Origin: Pseudomonadota bacterium
GTDB taxonomy: Bacteria; Desulfobacterota; JAPLJL01
NCBI GenBank assembly: GCA_026388655.1
Contig: JAPLJI010000075.1
Coordinates: 1 to 36,938, forward strand
Length of the DNA: 36,938 bases
Direction of reading: 5' to 3'
Shown: one piece after another, positions 8,351 through 17,722 of the stretch
Position numbering within the stretch: the first letter of the stretch is position 1
Layout: each line of letters opens with the position of its first letter
Notes under the pieces: model-generated
Databases searched by the model: none
The model's input: only the letters and a program-made list of their open reading frames with translations
Told to the model about the DNA's origin: nothing
Position numbers and translations under genes: made by a program

Positions 8351-8370
8351 TGTTCACGATGTCCTTACGG
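8351..8370 (+). repeat. Probable IS end, copy 2 (exact direct repeat)
   Basis: Exact 20-base copy of 8313-8332, start-to-start distance 38 bases, same orientation. Chromosome-like AT-rich word-repeat sequence starts directly after it, so this is the likely outer boundary of the element. Confidence 0.6.
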
Positions 8371-8375
8371 CTACC

Positions 8376-8503
8376 ATCTAATGTCTAATTTCTAATCAAT
8401 GCCAAATGCCCAATTCTCAATTTCAAGATATCCAGAGCGGATTTCGCCGGTTCTGAATTTCATTGGTCATTAGAAATTAGTCATTGGTCATTTATATTCT
8501 TCT
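8376..8503. repeat. AT-rich word-repeat tract between IS end and cyclase gene
   Basis: The tract repeats short words (CTAATGTCTAATTTCTAATC; later CATTGGTCATTAGAAATTAG and CATTGGTCAT). The left word block and the right one are inverted relative to each other around a central segment (ATTTCTAAT against ATTAGAAAT). It runs into the 3' end of the diguanylate cyclase gene. It belongs to the same class of tract as those at 26816-27064 and 29708-29843. Confidence 0.6.
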
Positions 8504-10003
8504 TTTGTCCTTCTTATCCTCGTACATCAGCGCGTCCGCCCGGCTTAAAAGTTCATCCAGGGAAACGGGATGCTCGGGATCAAACTCGGTGATGCCGACG
8601 CTGACCGAAAGCGGGGGGGCGAATTTCCCCTGGGCCCGGCTGGCCCCGAGGCCTTCCTGCAGGCGGCGGCGGCAAATATCCGTCCCGGAATCGGAACTTT
8701 CTAAAAGCAGGACCACGAACTCATCACCCCCGATCCGGGCGATCACGTCGGATTCGCGGAAGGTATCCTTGAGGATATGCGCCACTTCTTGGAGAGCCCG
8801 GTCACCCTCCTGGTGTCCCAGGGTGTCGTTGATCCACTTCATCCGGTCGAGGTCGATGAAAAGGAGAAACATTTTCCGCTTCATTCTCCTCGCCATCCTG
8901 AGCTGCTGGTCGGCCAGGGTCAGGAATCCCCGCCGGTTGTAGAGCCCGGACAACTCGTCATGGAGCGACATCTCGCTCAGTCTTTCCTCCAATTGCTTGC
9001 GTTCGCCGATGTCGGTAACCACCGCGAAGCTCCCCTGGTAATTTCCCTCATCGTCAAAAACCGGTTCCGGCGACACGATGGTGTGAACCCGGTTCCCGGA
9101 CTTCCCGGTCCAGGCGATCTCGTAATATTTACGCTCTCCCCGGCTGCGCCGGGCCAGTTGCTCCGCCATGATTTCCTGGTTGGTTTCCTTTAAAAAGTCG
9201 TAAAGCGGGCGCCCGATCATCTCCTCCCGGTCGTACCCCAGCATCTGGCACAGCCGGTTGTTGACGTAGGTAAACCGGTCCTGACTCTGAACCAGAAGCC
9301 CGTCGTTCATCGTTTCCACCAGCCGGCGGTAGCGTTCCTCGCTCTCGCGGAGATCCTTGTAGATTCTTTTTCGCTCCGACATCCCCCGGTTGGTTACCCA
9401 GATTACGAAAACCACCACTAGGAGGGCGAAAATAACCCCCAGGGTTATTATCGCGATCGTAATCCAGGCCACCTGCTCCGCGTTCTTCGATTCCCGCGAA
9501 AGCTTGCGCTCCTCTTCCGCGGCCATCCGGTTAACCACCTGGCGGATCTCATCCATCTTCCTTTTCCCGGTCTCCGCCTGGATCAGGTGCTGGGCGACGG
9601 CAAATCCCTCCCGCCTCCGCGATTCGATATTGCCACTTTGAATTTTTAACTTTTCCCGGATCAAGGGAGCCAGCTCGGACATAAGTTTGCCCTGGACCGG
9701 GTTTGCGGCCAGCAGCCTGGTTAATTCCCCGATTTCTTTTTCAATCACCTGATCGGCGGAATAATAAGAGCCGAGAAAATCCTCATTCCCGGTGATCACG
9801 TAACCCCTCTCCCCGGCTTCCATATCCTTGAGCAGCGAAAAAACGCTTTCCAGCTTTTCCAGGACCCGGTGGCCCTGGCCGACGGAACGGTTGGCGTCGA
9901 TTAAATGGTAAGTGCTCCGAATGGAAACCAGGCCGGTGGCCGCCAGGATCAGGAGGGCGACGGCAAACCCGATATTAATCCATTTTTCTACTGTCCACTT
10001 CAT
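8492..10003 (-). CDS. Membrane diguanylate cyclase, CHASE3-PAS-GGDEF
   Basis: 503 residues. TM helix 1 is at about 8-29 and TM2 at about 177-202, enclosing a periplasmic CHASE3 sensor domain with its signature KDMEAGERGYVITGNEDFL. A PAS domain follows (about 222-340; NDGLLVQSQDRFTYVNNRLC, then YDREEMIGRPLYDFL). The C-terminal GGDEF domain (about 345-500) has the intact motif ARIGGDEFVV and the upstream RESD inhibitory I-site five residues before it, so it should make cyclic di-GMP from two GTP and be product-inhibited. No EAL domain is present. The ligand is unknown. It is the last gene of the long minus-strand series, and no receptor or phosphodiesterase lies beside it. Confidence 0.93.
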   Translation of the reverse strand: MKWTVEKWINIGFAVALLILAATGLVSIRSTYHLIDANRSVGQGHRVLEKLESVFSLLKDMEAGERGYVITGNEDFLGSYYSADQVIEKEIGELTRLLAANPVQGKLMSELAPLIREKLKIQSGNIESRRREGFAVAQHLIQAETGKRKMDEIRQVVNRMAAEEERKLSRESKNAEQVAWITIAIITLGVIFALLVVVFVIWVTNRGMSERKRIYKDLRESEERYRRLVETMNDGLLVQSQDRFTYVNNRLCQMLGYDREEMIGRPLYDFLKETNQEIMAEQLARRSRGERKYYEIAWTGKSGNRVHTIVSPEPVFDDEGNYQGSFAVVTDIGERKQLEERLSEMSLHDELSGLYNRRGFLTLADQQLRMARRMKRKMFLLFIDLDRMKWINDTLGHQEGDRALQEVAHILKDTFRESDVIARIGGDEFVVLLLESSDSGTDICRRRLQEGLGASRAQGKFAPPLSVSVGITEFDPEHPVSLDELLSRADALMYEDKKDKRRI

Positions 10004-10124
10004 AAAAATGACTGCCCGAGGCCTTCAGTCCTAAATCCCGTGTCCGGGGACCTAAAATATTAACTTATAGAATCCGTAAAGGAATAATAATTTAATTTTC
10101 CGGAAATTTCTCTCCCGCATAATT

Positions 10125-10195
10125 TCTTGCGACTTGGGACTTAGGAGTTATCCTGGGTGTAATCGAAGGACTGATGACTCAGGGCTCGATTGCGG
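10125..10195. repeat. Word-repeat tract 3' of SGNH gene
   Basis: Read on the minus strand directly after the SGNH stop: a segment of the type CCTGAGTC...CTTCGATTACACCCAGGAT, then CTCCTAAGTCCCAAGTCGCAAG. Similar CTGAG/TTCGA/CAGGA strings recur near 25660-25680. I see no gene here. Confidence 0.45.
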
Positions 10196-11647
10196 CTACT
10201 GGCACAGATCGGGATCGAGTCCGGCCGCCTGAATGGCGCTGGGTGAAAGGGGATCGTCCGCCAGCACCGGGGCGAGATCCACCAGGGGCAGGTCAAGCCC
10301 CCGGACCGTATTGACGGATTCGAGAAAAAGGTTGGCGTAGAGGGCATACCCGGTGCGGGACGGATGGATGCCGTCCAGGCTGATCAGGCCGCCGAACATC
10401 CTGGTGGTCAGGGTTTCGGAACCAACCAGCAAACCGTTTCCGTCTATCTCGGCAAAAGCCGAGGCCAGGTCCACGATGTGAATGTTGGAATAAGGCGAGG
10501 CTTCCTCGGCAAAAATCCCGGTGTATTGCTCGACCATGGTTTCGATCTCCGCTATCATCTTGTCAATCTCCTGGGTATGCCCCTCATGTTCCAGAACCTT
10601 GATTTTTTCTTTCAACCAGGGGAGGGTGATCGGATGACCGAGGTTGCCGACGAACACCTCCGCCCCGGTGGCGGATAGCCGCGAGAGCAGGGTCCGGGTA
10701 TCGTCCCGGAACGAATCCAGCGGGGTGGCGAGCGCGGGGTCGGCCAGGCCGTCCTTGAAAACGGCCGGGGCCAGGTCGTTGGCGAAAAGATCGGTGATCA
10801 TGATCAGGGTCGGATGCCCGGCTTCCACCAGATCGAGCTGGCTCCCCACTTCCGGGGTGACGAAAATCTTGGCCAGCGGGGCCCGGGGAAAATACACCAG
10901 GTTTTCCAGGAAGGCGATATCAATCCGTTTCATCGCCCCGCCCCCGTAAATCACGTCGTGAATCTTGGCCCCCCCGATGGCCAGGTTTTGGACCTGGATG
11001 TCCGGGTCTTCCCTGATCACCGCCAGGCTTATCTCATTCTGCCGAGAGACATAACTGACCACCTCTTCAATCCCCCCCAGCTTGATATTCACCAGGTCCT
11101 CGGGGGAGCAATGCCCGATGAGATCGGCAACCTGGACCGGGGCCGGGACCGCGAATTTCACCAGCGGGAGGGGAAAATAAGCCCCGACCCTCCGGGCGAG
11201 CTGGGCGGCCGGTCCGTTAAGCTGACCTTCCGGGGAAAAGCTCCCCGACTGGACCCCCATCGTCCAGCTCGCGCCGATGGCGAACATCCGGTCGAACACC
11301 GGGTCCGCCGCGGGAAGGTAAGTAAAAGCGGCTTTCAGAATCTGCTCGCTTCCATCGGTATCGATCGAGACATCGACTTTTCCCGGTTCGGGAACCCCCT
11401 GGACGGTCGCCGAGATGGCGTGCGGATCGATCACCTGGATTTTGACGGCGAAATTTTCCCCGAATTTGACGGAGGGAACCTGGGTGGAGGAAAAACTCCG
11501 GTCCGGGCAGGTTACCGTTACCTGGTAATAACCGGCCAGGGAACCTTCCGCTGGGGTCAGCTGGCACTTCTCCTTTCCCCCCCCGCAGGCTGGGGCCAGG
11601 AAAAGACCCGCTAGAATTAAGATATGTTCAATTTTTCTTTTCATCAT
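10196..11647 (-). CDS. Probable lipoprotein, IPT/TIG-like domain plus SGNH (GDSL-type) hydrolase
   Basis: 483 residues. The N-terminus MMKRKIEHILILAGLFLAPAC is a lipoprotein-type signal with Cys at 21; the P at -2 makes the lipobox imperfect. Residues about 25-110 are beta-rich and end in GKVDVSIDTDGSEQILKAAFTY, like IPT/TIG immunoglobulin-like domains. The rest is SGNH-like: IGASWTMG as block I with the nucleophile Ser, FVGNLGHP as the block with conserved Gly-Asn, and DGIHPSRTGYALYAN as block V with the catalytic Asp-x-x-His pair. Likely a membrane-anchored esterase or deacetylase; the substrate cannot be told. GGAG overlaps the doubled ATG start. It sits between glgP and the diguanylate cyclase without obvious functional link. 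Confidence 0.8.
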   Translation of the reverse strand: MMKRKIEHILILAGLFLAPACGGGKEKCQLTPAEGSLAGYYQVTVTCPDRSFSSTQVPSVKFGENFAVKIQVIDPHAISATVQGVPEPGKVDVSIDTDGSEQILKAAFTYLPAADPVFDRMFAIGASWTMGVQSGSFSPEGQLNGPAAQLARRVGAYFPLPLVKFAVPAPVQVADLIGHCSPEDLVNIKLGGIEEVVSYVSRQNEISLAVIREDPDIQVQNLAIGGAKIHDVIYGGGAMKRIDIAFLENLVYFPRAPLAKIFVTPEVGSQLDLVEAGHPTLIMITDLFANDLAPAVFKDGLADPALATPLDSFRDDTRTLLSRLSATGAEVFVGNLGHPITLPWLKEKIKVLEHEGHTQEIDKMIAEIETMVEQYTGIFAEEASPYSNIHIVDLASAFAEIDGNGLLVGSETLTTRMFGGLISLDGIHPSRTGYALYANLFLESVNTVRGLDLPLVDLAPVLADDPLSPSAIQAAGLDPDLCQ

Positions 11648-11791
11648 CTCCGGCCAATTTCAATATGATTATGCTGAATTATCCCGCTAATATTTTAAGG
11701 TCTCCCCTGCTCCATTCAAATAGGGAAAAAACCTCAAACGCCGCCGCTTTTCATGTTATCTGACCCCTAGAAGCTCAGAGAAAGTGGAAAA

Positions 11792-13498
11792 CTACTTGCC
11801 GGCGATGTAGGCGTTTTCGAGGTACTGGAGGACCATCCGCTGGGCGTTGAAGAAAGAGGCGTTGTAGGCGATGGCGGAACGCATCACCCGGCCATACATC
11901 TCCGGCTGCTGATAATAAAGCGGAAGGATCACCTTTTCGAGTTTGTCATAAAGGAAAGCGGCTTCCTTTTCGTAATCGCTTTCGGTTCCCCGGCCCTCGC
12001 CGATGGACCACCCGGTCACCCCCTCGATGCAGCCCTCGATCCACCAGCCATCGAGGACGGAGAGGCTCGGCACCCCGTTCATGGCCGCTTTCATCCCGCT
12101 CGTCCCCGAGGCCTCCTGGGGCTTCTGCGGGGTGTTCAGCCACAGGTCCACGCCGGAGCACAAATGCTTGGCCAGGGCCATATCATATTCCTCCAGGTAA
12201 ACAATCTTGACCGCGTCCTTGAGGAGATCCTGGGATTCAAAAATCTTCCGGATCAGCGCCTTGCCGGACTCGTCCCGGGGATGCGCTTTCCCCCCGAATA
12301 TGATCTGGATGGGACCGACCTCTCGGACGATTTTCTTCAAACGTTCGGGATCGGAAAAGAGGAGATTCGGCCGCTTATAGGGGGTCATCCGCCGGGCGAA
12401 ACCGATGGTAAACGTCCCCAGGTCCAGGCGGACACCCGTTCTCTCTTCCAGCGCCACCAGGAATTCTTCCTTCGCCTGCCGGTGGGTCTGGGAGATCTCT
12501 TCCTTAGTGATGCTGATCGCGTAGCGGAGGTAAAGATTATCGCGGCGCCATTCCGGGATATGGCGGTCGAAAAGGCTTTTAAACGCATCGCAGGTCCAGG
12601 TCTGGGCGTGGACCCCGTTGGTAATCGAGTTGATCGGGTAATTGGGAAACATGTTCCGGGAAATCTCCCCATGGCGCATGGCCACCCCGTTGATGTAGTG
12701 GGAGAAAAAGAGTCCCAGGTAGGTCATGTTCAGAGTATTTTTCAGCCAGCATTCCGCCAGGGTCAGGAGATAAGTGCTCCGGTCCCCCAAGACCCGCTGG
12801 ACGAGCTCGAGGGGAAACTGGTCATGCCCGGCGGGAACCGGCGTATGCGTGGTGAATACGCACTGCCGGCGGACCGCCTCCCGGTCTTCCTTCGCTAGGG
12901 TCAGGAGGTGGTTCCGCGCGAGCTTCTCGTCCAGCAAAGCCAGGGTTAAGAGGGCGGAATGGCCCTCGTTCATGTGGTAGGCCTGCACCTTTTCATAACC
13001 CAGGTCGCGGAGCATGGCCACCCCGGCCAGCCCGAGAATGGCTTCCTGGCAGAGCCGGTAATGGATATCCCCGCCGTAGAGCTGGTCGGTTATGGTCTGA
13101 TCGAAGGGGTCGTTCTCGGGGAGAAAGGTATCCAGAAAATAAACGGGCACGGTTCTGCCCAAAACCCCCTGGACGGTATAACGCCAGGCCCGGACCTGTA
13201 CCTTCCGGCCTTCAATGATGACCGTGACCCTTTCGGGCAGGGCTTCCAGGAATTCTTCCGGAGACCAGACCGCCGGGCTTTCCGCCTGGTTGCCCGCGCC
13301 GTCCAGGCGCTGGTGAAAATATCCCTTGCGGTGGATCAGGCTCACGCCCGCCATCGGGAGACCGAGGTCCGCGGCGGCCCTTAAGATATCGCCCGCCAGG
13401 ATCCCCAGGCCCCCGCTGTAGGTAGGCATGGAAGGTTCCAGGCCGATCTCCATGGAGAAGAAAATGATGGGATAATCCGGGATAAAAGCCTTCCACAT
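11792..13498 (-). CDS. glgP: Alpha-glucan phosphorylase (GT35, short form)
   Basis: 568 residues, the short bacterial type, against about 800 for the E. coli/muscle type. The start FFSMEIGLEPSMPTYSGGLGILAGD is the family hallmark. FTTHTPVPAGHDQF and GFARRMTPYKRPNLLF follow, and EASGTSGMKAAMNGVPSLS holds the Lys that carries pyridoxal phosphate. The enzyme releases glucose-1-phosphate from glycogen or maltodextrin with inorganic phosphate in the cytoplasm. It is last of the four-gene alpha-glucan block; malQ ends 80 bases upstream. No Shine-Dalgarno is evident before ATG 13498. Together with MalQ it would convert the linear dextrins remaining after debranching. Confidence 0.95.
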   Translation of the reverse strand: MWKAFIPDYPIIFFSMEIGLEPSMPTYSGGLGILAGDILRAAADLGLPMAGVSLIHRKGYFHQRLDGAGNQAESPAVWSPEEFLEALPERVTVIIEGRKVQVRAWRYTVQGVLGRTVPVYFLDTFLPENDPFDQTITDQLYGGDIHYRLCQEAILGLAGVAMLRDLGYEKVQAYHMNEGHSALLTLALLDEKLARNHLLTLAKEDREAVRRQCVFTTHTPVPAGHDQFPLELVQRVLGDRSTYLLTLAECWLKNTLNMTYLGLFFSHYINGVAMRHGEISRNMFPNYPINSITNGVHAQTWTCDAFKSLFDRHIPEWRRDNLYLRYAISITKEEISQTHRQAKEEFLVALEERTGVRLDLGTFTIGFARRMTPYKRPNLLFSDPERLKKIVREVGPIQIIFGGKAHPRDESGKALIRKIFESQDLLKDAVKIVYLEEYDMALAKHLCSGVDLWLNTPQKPQEASGTSGMKAAMNGVPSLSVLDGWWIEGCIEGVTGWSIGEGRGTESDYEKEAAFLYDKLEKVILPLYYQQPEMYGRVMRSAIAYNASFFNAQRMVLQYLENAYIAGK

Positions 13499-13578
13499 AG
13501 TTTTAGTCCGTTCGTTAAACTAATGAATAATTACTGATTTCCAATTCGTAATCAAATCGCATTTTGGGGATTCGCTTT

Positions 13579-15093
13579 TTACGCCCTTCCATAAACCCCG
13601 GTAACATTTCTCAGCCACTGGGTGATCTCCGGGGTAATCTCCTCCGGACGAACCCGCCACTGGTAGTTGCCCGCGGTGGTGGCGGGGCGGTTCATCCGGG
13701 CCTCCTGGCCCAGGCCCAGGACGTCCTGCATCGGAAGGATCGCGAGCTTCGCCACCGACATCATCGCGAGCCGGATGAATTCCCGGTGCGCCTCGTTCCG
13801 GTTAATCTCCCGGCCCAGATAATTAAACAGCCGTTTTTTTTCCTCGGGGGAAGCCTCGTAATCAAACCAGCCCCGGACGGTATTGTTATCGTGGGTGCCG
13901 GTGTAGACCACGCAGTTTTCCTCATAATTGTGCGGAACGTAGGGATTGGCCGGGAAATCCCCGCCGAAGGCGAAAAGCAGGATCTTCATCCCCGGGAAAC
14001 CGAAACGGCGCCGGAGTTCGTCCACGTCCTCGGTAATCACCCCCAGGTCCTCGGCGATGATCGGCAACTCGGGGAAGCGCCGGGAAACCGCCAGGAAAAA
14101 ATCCTCACCCGGTCCCTGCACCCAGCGGCCGTTGACCGCGGTTTTTTCCCCCGCGGGGACCTCCCAGTAGGCCGCGAAGCCCCGAAAATGATCGATCCGG
14201 ACCAGGTCATACAAACGGAAATTCTGCTCCAGCCGCTTCACCCACCACGAATATCCCCGGCTTTTCAGAACCTCCCAGTTATAAACCGGGTTGCCCCAGA
14301 GCTGGCCGGTCGGGCTGAAATAATCCGGGGGAACACCCGCCACGGCGGAGGGCTCTCTCTGCTGGTCCAGCCGGAAAACCTCGGGATGGACCCAGAGATC
14401 CACGCTGTTATAGTCCACGTAAATGGGAAGATCGCCGATAATCCTGATATTTTTCCGCCGGCAATATTCCTTCAACCCCAGCCATTGCTGAGAAAAGATA
14501 TACTGCAGGAATTTTTCCCTGGCCACTTGTTCCCGGAGTTTCTCCCCCCAGGATTTAAGGGCCTCCGGCTCCCGGTCCCGGAGCTCCCGGGGCCAGCGAT
14601 TCCAGACCGCCCCCTGGAAATGCTCCTGGAGGGCGACGAAAAGGGCGTGGTCGTCCAGCCAGGAGGAATTTTCCGCGCAGAACTTTTCATATTCGCCCTT
14701 ATCCTGCCGGTCGCGAAAACGTTCATAAGTCAGGCGCAGGATGGGGACCTTCCCGCGGATCACGGCCGGATAATCAATCTTCCCGGCAAACAATTTCGGG
14801 ATCCGCGCCAGGTCTCCCCAGTCCAGCCAGCCCTGATCGGCCAGGAGATCCGGGCTGATCATCAGGGTGTTGCCGGCGGAAGTGGAAATGCTGTTGTAGG
14901 GGGAAGGGTTATCACCCGGGCCGGTCGCGTTTAGAGGTAGAATCTGCCAGTACTTCTGCCCGGACTCGGCCAGGAAATCGACAAACCGGTAGGCGGAGGG
15001 GCCCAGGTCCCCGATCCCGTAAGCGGAAGGCAGGGAAACGACATGGAGCAGGATCCCGCTCTCGCGCTTGCCTATTTTCCCGCTGGTTTTCAT
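13579..15093 (-). CDS. malQ: 4-alpha-glucanotransferase (amylomaltase, GH77)
   Basis: 504 residues, the usual length for the compact bacterial type. SGILLHVVSLPSAYGIGDLG is the standard opening. The catalytic triad is present: nucleophile Asp in VRIDHFRGF (about residue 299), acid/base Glu in IIAEDLGVI (about 347) and Asp in GTHDNNTVRGW (about 400). The enzyme transfers alpha-1,4-glucan segments between dextrins and releases glucose, supplying longer chains for GlgP. It lies between the GH57 enzyme and glgP on the same strand with gaps of about 80-95 bases, so co-transcription is likely. AAGGT lies upstream of ATG 15093 as a weak ribosome-binding site. Confidence 0.96.
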   Translation of the reverse strand: MKTSGKIGKRESGILLHVVSLPSAYGIGDLGPSAYRFVDFLAESGQKYWQILPLNATGPGDNPSPYNSISTSAGNTLMISPDLLADQGWLDWGDLARIPKLFAGKIDYPAVIRGKVPILRLTYERFRDRQDKGEYEKFCAENSSWLDDHALFVALQEHFQGAVWNRWPRELRDREPEALKSWGEKLREQVAREKFLQYIFSQQWLGLKEYCRRKNIRIIGDLPIYVDYNSVDLWVHPEVFRLDQQREPSAVAGVPPDYFSPTGQLWGNPVYNWEVLKSRGYSWWVKRLEQNFRLYDLVRIDHFRGFAAYWEVPAGEKTAVNGRWVQGPGEDFFLAVSRRFPELPIIAEDLGVITEDVDELRRRFGFPGMKILLFAFGGDFPANPYVPHNYEENCVVYTGTHDNNTVRGWFDYEASPEEKKRLFNYLGREINRNEAHREFIRLAMMSVAKLAILPMQDVLGLGQEARMNRPATTAGNYQWRVRPEEITPEITQWLRNVTGVYGRA

Positions 15094-15120
15094 TTATTAT
15101 TCAACCTTAACCTGATTCTC

Positions 15121-15187
15121 TTGTCTGCGGTCTGCGGCCTGGGCTACGAAGCTTCAGCGAAGTAGGCTCCGCCATCAGCGGTCTTTT
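15121..15187. repeat. Word repeat and imperfect dyad 3' of GH57 gene
   Basis: On the plus strand TCTGCGGTCTGCGG is a 7-base tandem repeat. GCTACGAAGCTTCAGCGAAGTAG is an imperfect palindrome centred on AAGCTT. It starts within a few bases of the GH57 stop, in the malQ-GH57 gap. It may fold in RNA but lacks a terminator U-run. Confidence 0.5.
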
Positions 15188-17614
15188 TCATTCCATCTTC
15201 ACCCGCAGGTATTTTTCCACCCCCACGAAGAGATCAATCCATTTTTTCGCCAGCTGATCGTTCTGGTCCGCCTTTTCCCGCATCTCCTCATATAAAAGCT
15301 TTCCGATCGAGAAACAAATATTCTGGGCTTTCCAGAGGTCAAGATCCAGAGAGAGAACGCTCAAAATCGTCAGCGCTTTCTGGATTTTCTCCATGAGAAA
15401 TACGTTTTCGGGGGCCTGGGCCAGTTTTTCCATCCGGGCGTTGATTCTCTTGCTGATCACGTAGCCGAGCATGGGCCGGTCAAGTTCCACCCCCCACCTC
15501 TTGATCTCCTCGATCAGCCTTTGCAGCTCCTTGAGATCGACTTCCTCGGTATCGAGCAACTCCTTGAACTCGGAATTAAGCACGAACTCCATGATGATGG
15601 CCAGGGCCTTGGGCTGGGGCATCCGCATCTCATTGATCACCTGCATCATCGGGTAATGATGGGAGTAAACCTGGCGGAAGGAAGCTTCGATCTCCTTCAG
15701 GGTGACATTGAGAATCTGGTTGATCACCTTGCGCTGGTCATCCTTGAAGAGATGCCAGAGTGAGTAGTTATGGGTCTCAAAATGCTTGTCCAGCAGGAAT
15801 ATCATTTCCGTGAGGTTGCTCTTGAGAAAAGCCTCCTTGATTTGCCGCTGCATCTCCGCAAACGCTTCCTCCGTCCGGTATTCGTGCACGCCTCCCATGA
15901 CGTTGTGGTCCCCGAGGTGAAGCACGGCAAAGCACAGGATCTTCTCCGCCCAGGTGATTTCCGAGCGGATCCGGACCCGGCCAATCGCGAGCCGCTGGAT
16001 GCCCGCTTCATAGCGTTCGTAGATCTCGCTGGTTACGGTATGGCTGTAGACCTCGATGCTGGCGGGATATTCCTCGAAAAGCGAAAGGATGGCATAGTGA
16101 ACCCCCACCCGCATCAGGTTAACGACGGCCGGTTTGACCATGGCTTGGTACACCCCCGCCCCGTTCTTCAGCGTGTGCAGGTTGCTCTGGGCCCGCTCCA
16201 GGATCCGGAGATACTCAGATTCCAGGTCCATCTTCCCCACCGCGGCGGCAATCTGCATGGCCCGGGCGGCATACATCATCACTTGGACCGGTTCCAACCC
16301 GGAAATCTCGTCGAAAAACCACCCGCAGCTGGTATACATCAGGAGCGTGTAACGCTGCATTTCCAAGAGGCCCAGGATCTTGACCTTGTCTTCCCGGGAA
16401 AGGTCGCGCCGGGCCCGTTCGGAGAGAAACCGCTCGACATTGGGGATGGAGCGGTTCAAGACCATCTCGATGTAATCATCCCTGACCTGCCATGGGTCGG
16501 CAAAGTAGAGAGCCATCTCCTTTTCGTAAATCGGGGCGATTTTATCCCGGAGCCAGTCCATCGCCTCCCGCAGGGGGGAGCGCCATTCCTGATTCCACTT
16601 CGGATTGCTCCCGATGTTGCAGCCGCAGTTCTTCCGCCACCTCTCCACCCCGTGCGCGCAGCTCCAGGAGGTGTTTTCGTTGATCTCGACTTCGTCCGCG
16701 GGGGGGAATTTTTCCAGGAACTCGCCGTAAATCGTGATTTTCGCCAGTTCCCGGGACTCGATATAGTACAGGCAGTAAGCCAGAGCCATTTCGCCGAAGC
16801 GGTGGTGATGACCGAAGGTCTCCCCGTCGGTGGCGATCTGCACGAATTGCCGTTCCGGGGATGAGGGGGCAAAGGCCGAGAGCAGTCGCTGGGCGAAGGT
16901 TTCTCCGTTGCTCAACAGGGGGCCAAAAGCCACGTCGTGGGAGATCGAACCGTCATAGAAGAAAACCGCGATGCTCCGGCCGGAGGGCAGGCGGCAGAGG
17001 TAGGGTTTCTTGGGGTTGATTCCGCCCCCCACGACTTCTTGCCAGTGGGGGGATCCGAGCGGGCGATACCTCCGGGCCTGGGAGGGAGCCAGGAGCGTAA
17101 ATTTGATCCCGTTTTCCGCCAGCAGGTCCAGGGTCTCCAGGTCGACCGCGGTTTCCGGAAGCCACATCCCCTCCGGTTTTCTCCGGAAGCGGTGCTCGAA
17201 ATCCTTGATCCCCCAGATGACCTGGGTACGCTTATCCCGCCGGTTGGCCAGGGGCATGATCAGGTGGTTATAGGCCTGGGCCAGGGCGGAACCGTGACCC
17301 GAAAACCATTTCTGGCTTTCCCGGTCGGCTTCGAGAATGGCCTGATATACGTCCGGGGCGTGCCTTTCCAGCCAGGAGAGCAGCGTGGGCCCGAAGTTGA
17401 AACTGATCCGGGCGTAGTTGCTGACAATATCTATGATCCGGTTTTCCGAGTCCAGGATCCGGGAGGCGGAATTGGGGGCGTAACACTCCGCGGTGATTCT
17501 TTCATTCCAGTCATGGTAAGGATAGGCCGAATCCTGGAATTCCACCTCCTCGAGCCAGGGGTTCTCCCGGGGCGGCTGGTAAAAATGTCCGTGGATGCAA
17601 AGGTAACGGTTCAT
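15188..17614 (-). CDS. GH57 family glycoside hydrolase with DUF3536-type C-terminal region
   Basis: 808 residues. The opening YLCIHGHFYQPPRENPWLE is GH57 conserved region 1 and the GHGSAL/AYNHLIMPL stretch region 2. GMWLPETAVDLETLDLL is region 3 with the nucleophile Glu (about residue 153), and ATDGETFGHHHRFGE is region 4 with the acid Asp (about 261). The last ~450 residues are helical and match the long DUF3536-type extension found with this subgroup. The family acts on alpha-glucans as amylase, amylopullulanase, 4-alpha-glucanotransferase or branching enzyme; which of these applies cannot be decided from sequence. No signal peptide is visible, so it works in the cytoplasm with its neighbours GlgB, MalQ and GlgP. 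Gaps to both neighbours are about 95-110 bases. Confidence 0.92.
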   Translation of the reverse strand: MNRYLCIHGHFYQPPRENPWLEEVEFQDSAYPYHDWNERITAECYAPNSASRILDSENRIIDIVSNYARISFNFGPTLLSWLERHAPDVYQAILEADRESQKWFSGHGSALAQAYNHLIMPLANRRDKRTQVIWGIKDFEHRFRRKPEGMWLPETAVDLETLDLLAENGIKFTLLAPSQARRYRPLGSPHWQEVVGGGINPKKPYLCRLPSGRSIAVFFYDGSISHDVAFGPLLSNGETFAQRLLSAFAPSSPERQFVQIATDGETFGHHHRFGEMALAYCLYYIESRELAKITIYGEFLEKFPPADEVEINENTSWSCAHGVERWRKNCGCNIGSNPKWNQEWRSPLREAMDWLRDKIAPIYEKEMALYFADPWQVRDDYIEMVLNRSIPNVERFLSERARRDLSREDKVKILGLLEMQRYTLLMYTSCGWFFDEISGLEPVQVMMYAARAMQIAAAVGKMDLESEYLRILERAQSNLHTLKNGAGVYQAMVKPAVVNLMRVGVHYAILSLFEEYPASIEVYSHTVTSEIYERYEAGIQRLAIGRVRIRSEITWAEKILCFAVLHLGDHNVMGGVHEYRTEEAFAEMQRQIKEAFLKSNLTEMIFLLDKHFETHNYSLWHLFKDDQRKVINQILNVTLKEIEASFRQVYSHHYPMMQVINEMRMPQPKALAIIMEFVLNSEFKELLDTEEVDLKELQRLIEEIKRWGVELDRPMLGYVISKRINARMEKLAQAPENVFLMEKIQKALTILSVLSLDLDLWKAQNICFSIGKLLYEEMREKADQNDQLAKKWIDLFVGVEKYLRVKME

Positions 17615-17690
17615 GCCGCGCCGGTTGGGAGCTTATAGTTTGGGGTCGGTAGGGAAGACGTGGGGAAAACTCTTCGATTAATCTTTTTCC

Positions 17691-17722
17691 AGCTAACTCC
17701 TAACTCCCAACTCCCAACCTTT
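17691..17722. repeat. Word-repeat tract 3' of glgB
   Basis: CTAACTCCTAACTCCCAACTCCCAACC (read in pieces: CTAACTC, CTAACTCCC, AACTCCC, AACC) abuts the glgB stop codon. On the transcribed strand it reads GGTTGGGAGTTGGGAGTTAG. It is short and not obviously foldable. Confidence 0.5.

Noticed and set aside
7195-8388. 397-codon plus-strand ORF overlapping the transposase
   Set aside because: Different frame from the DDE core; Ser/Arg/Pro-rich shadow text with no motif.
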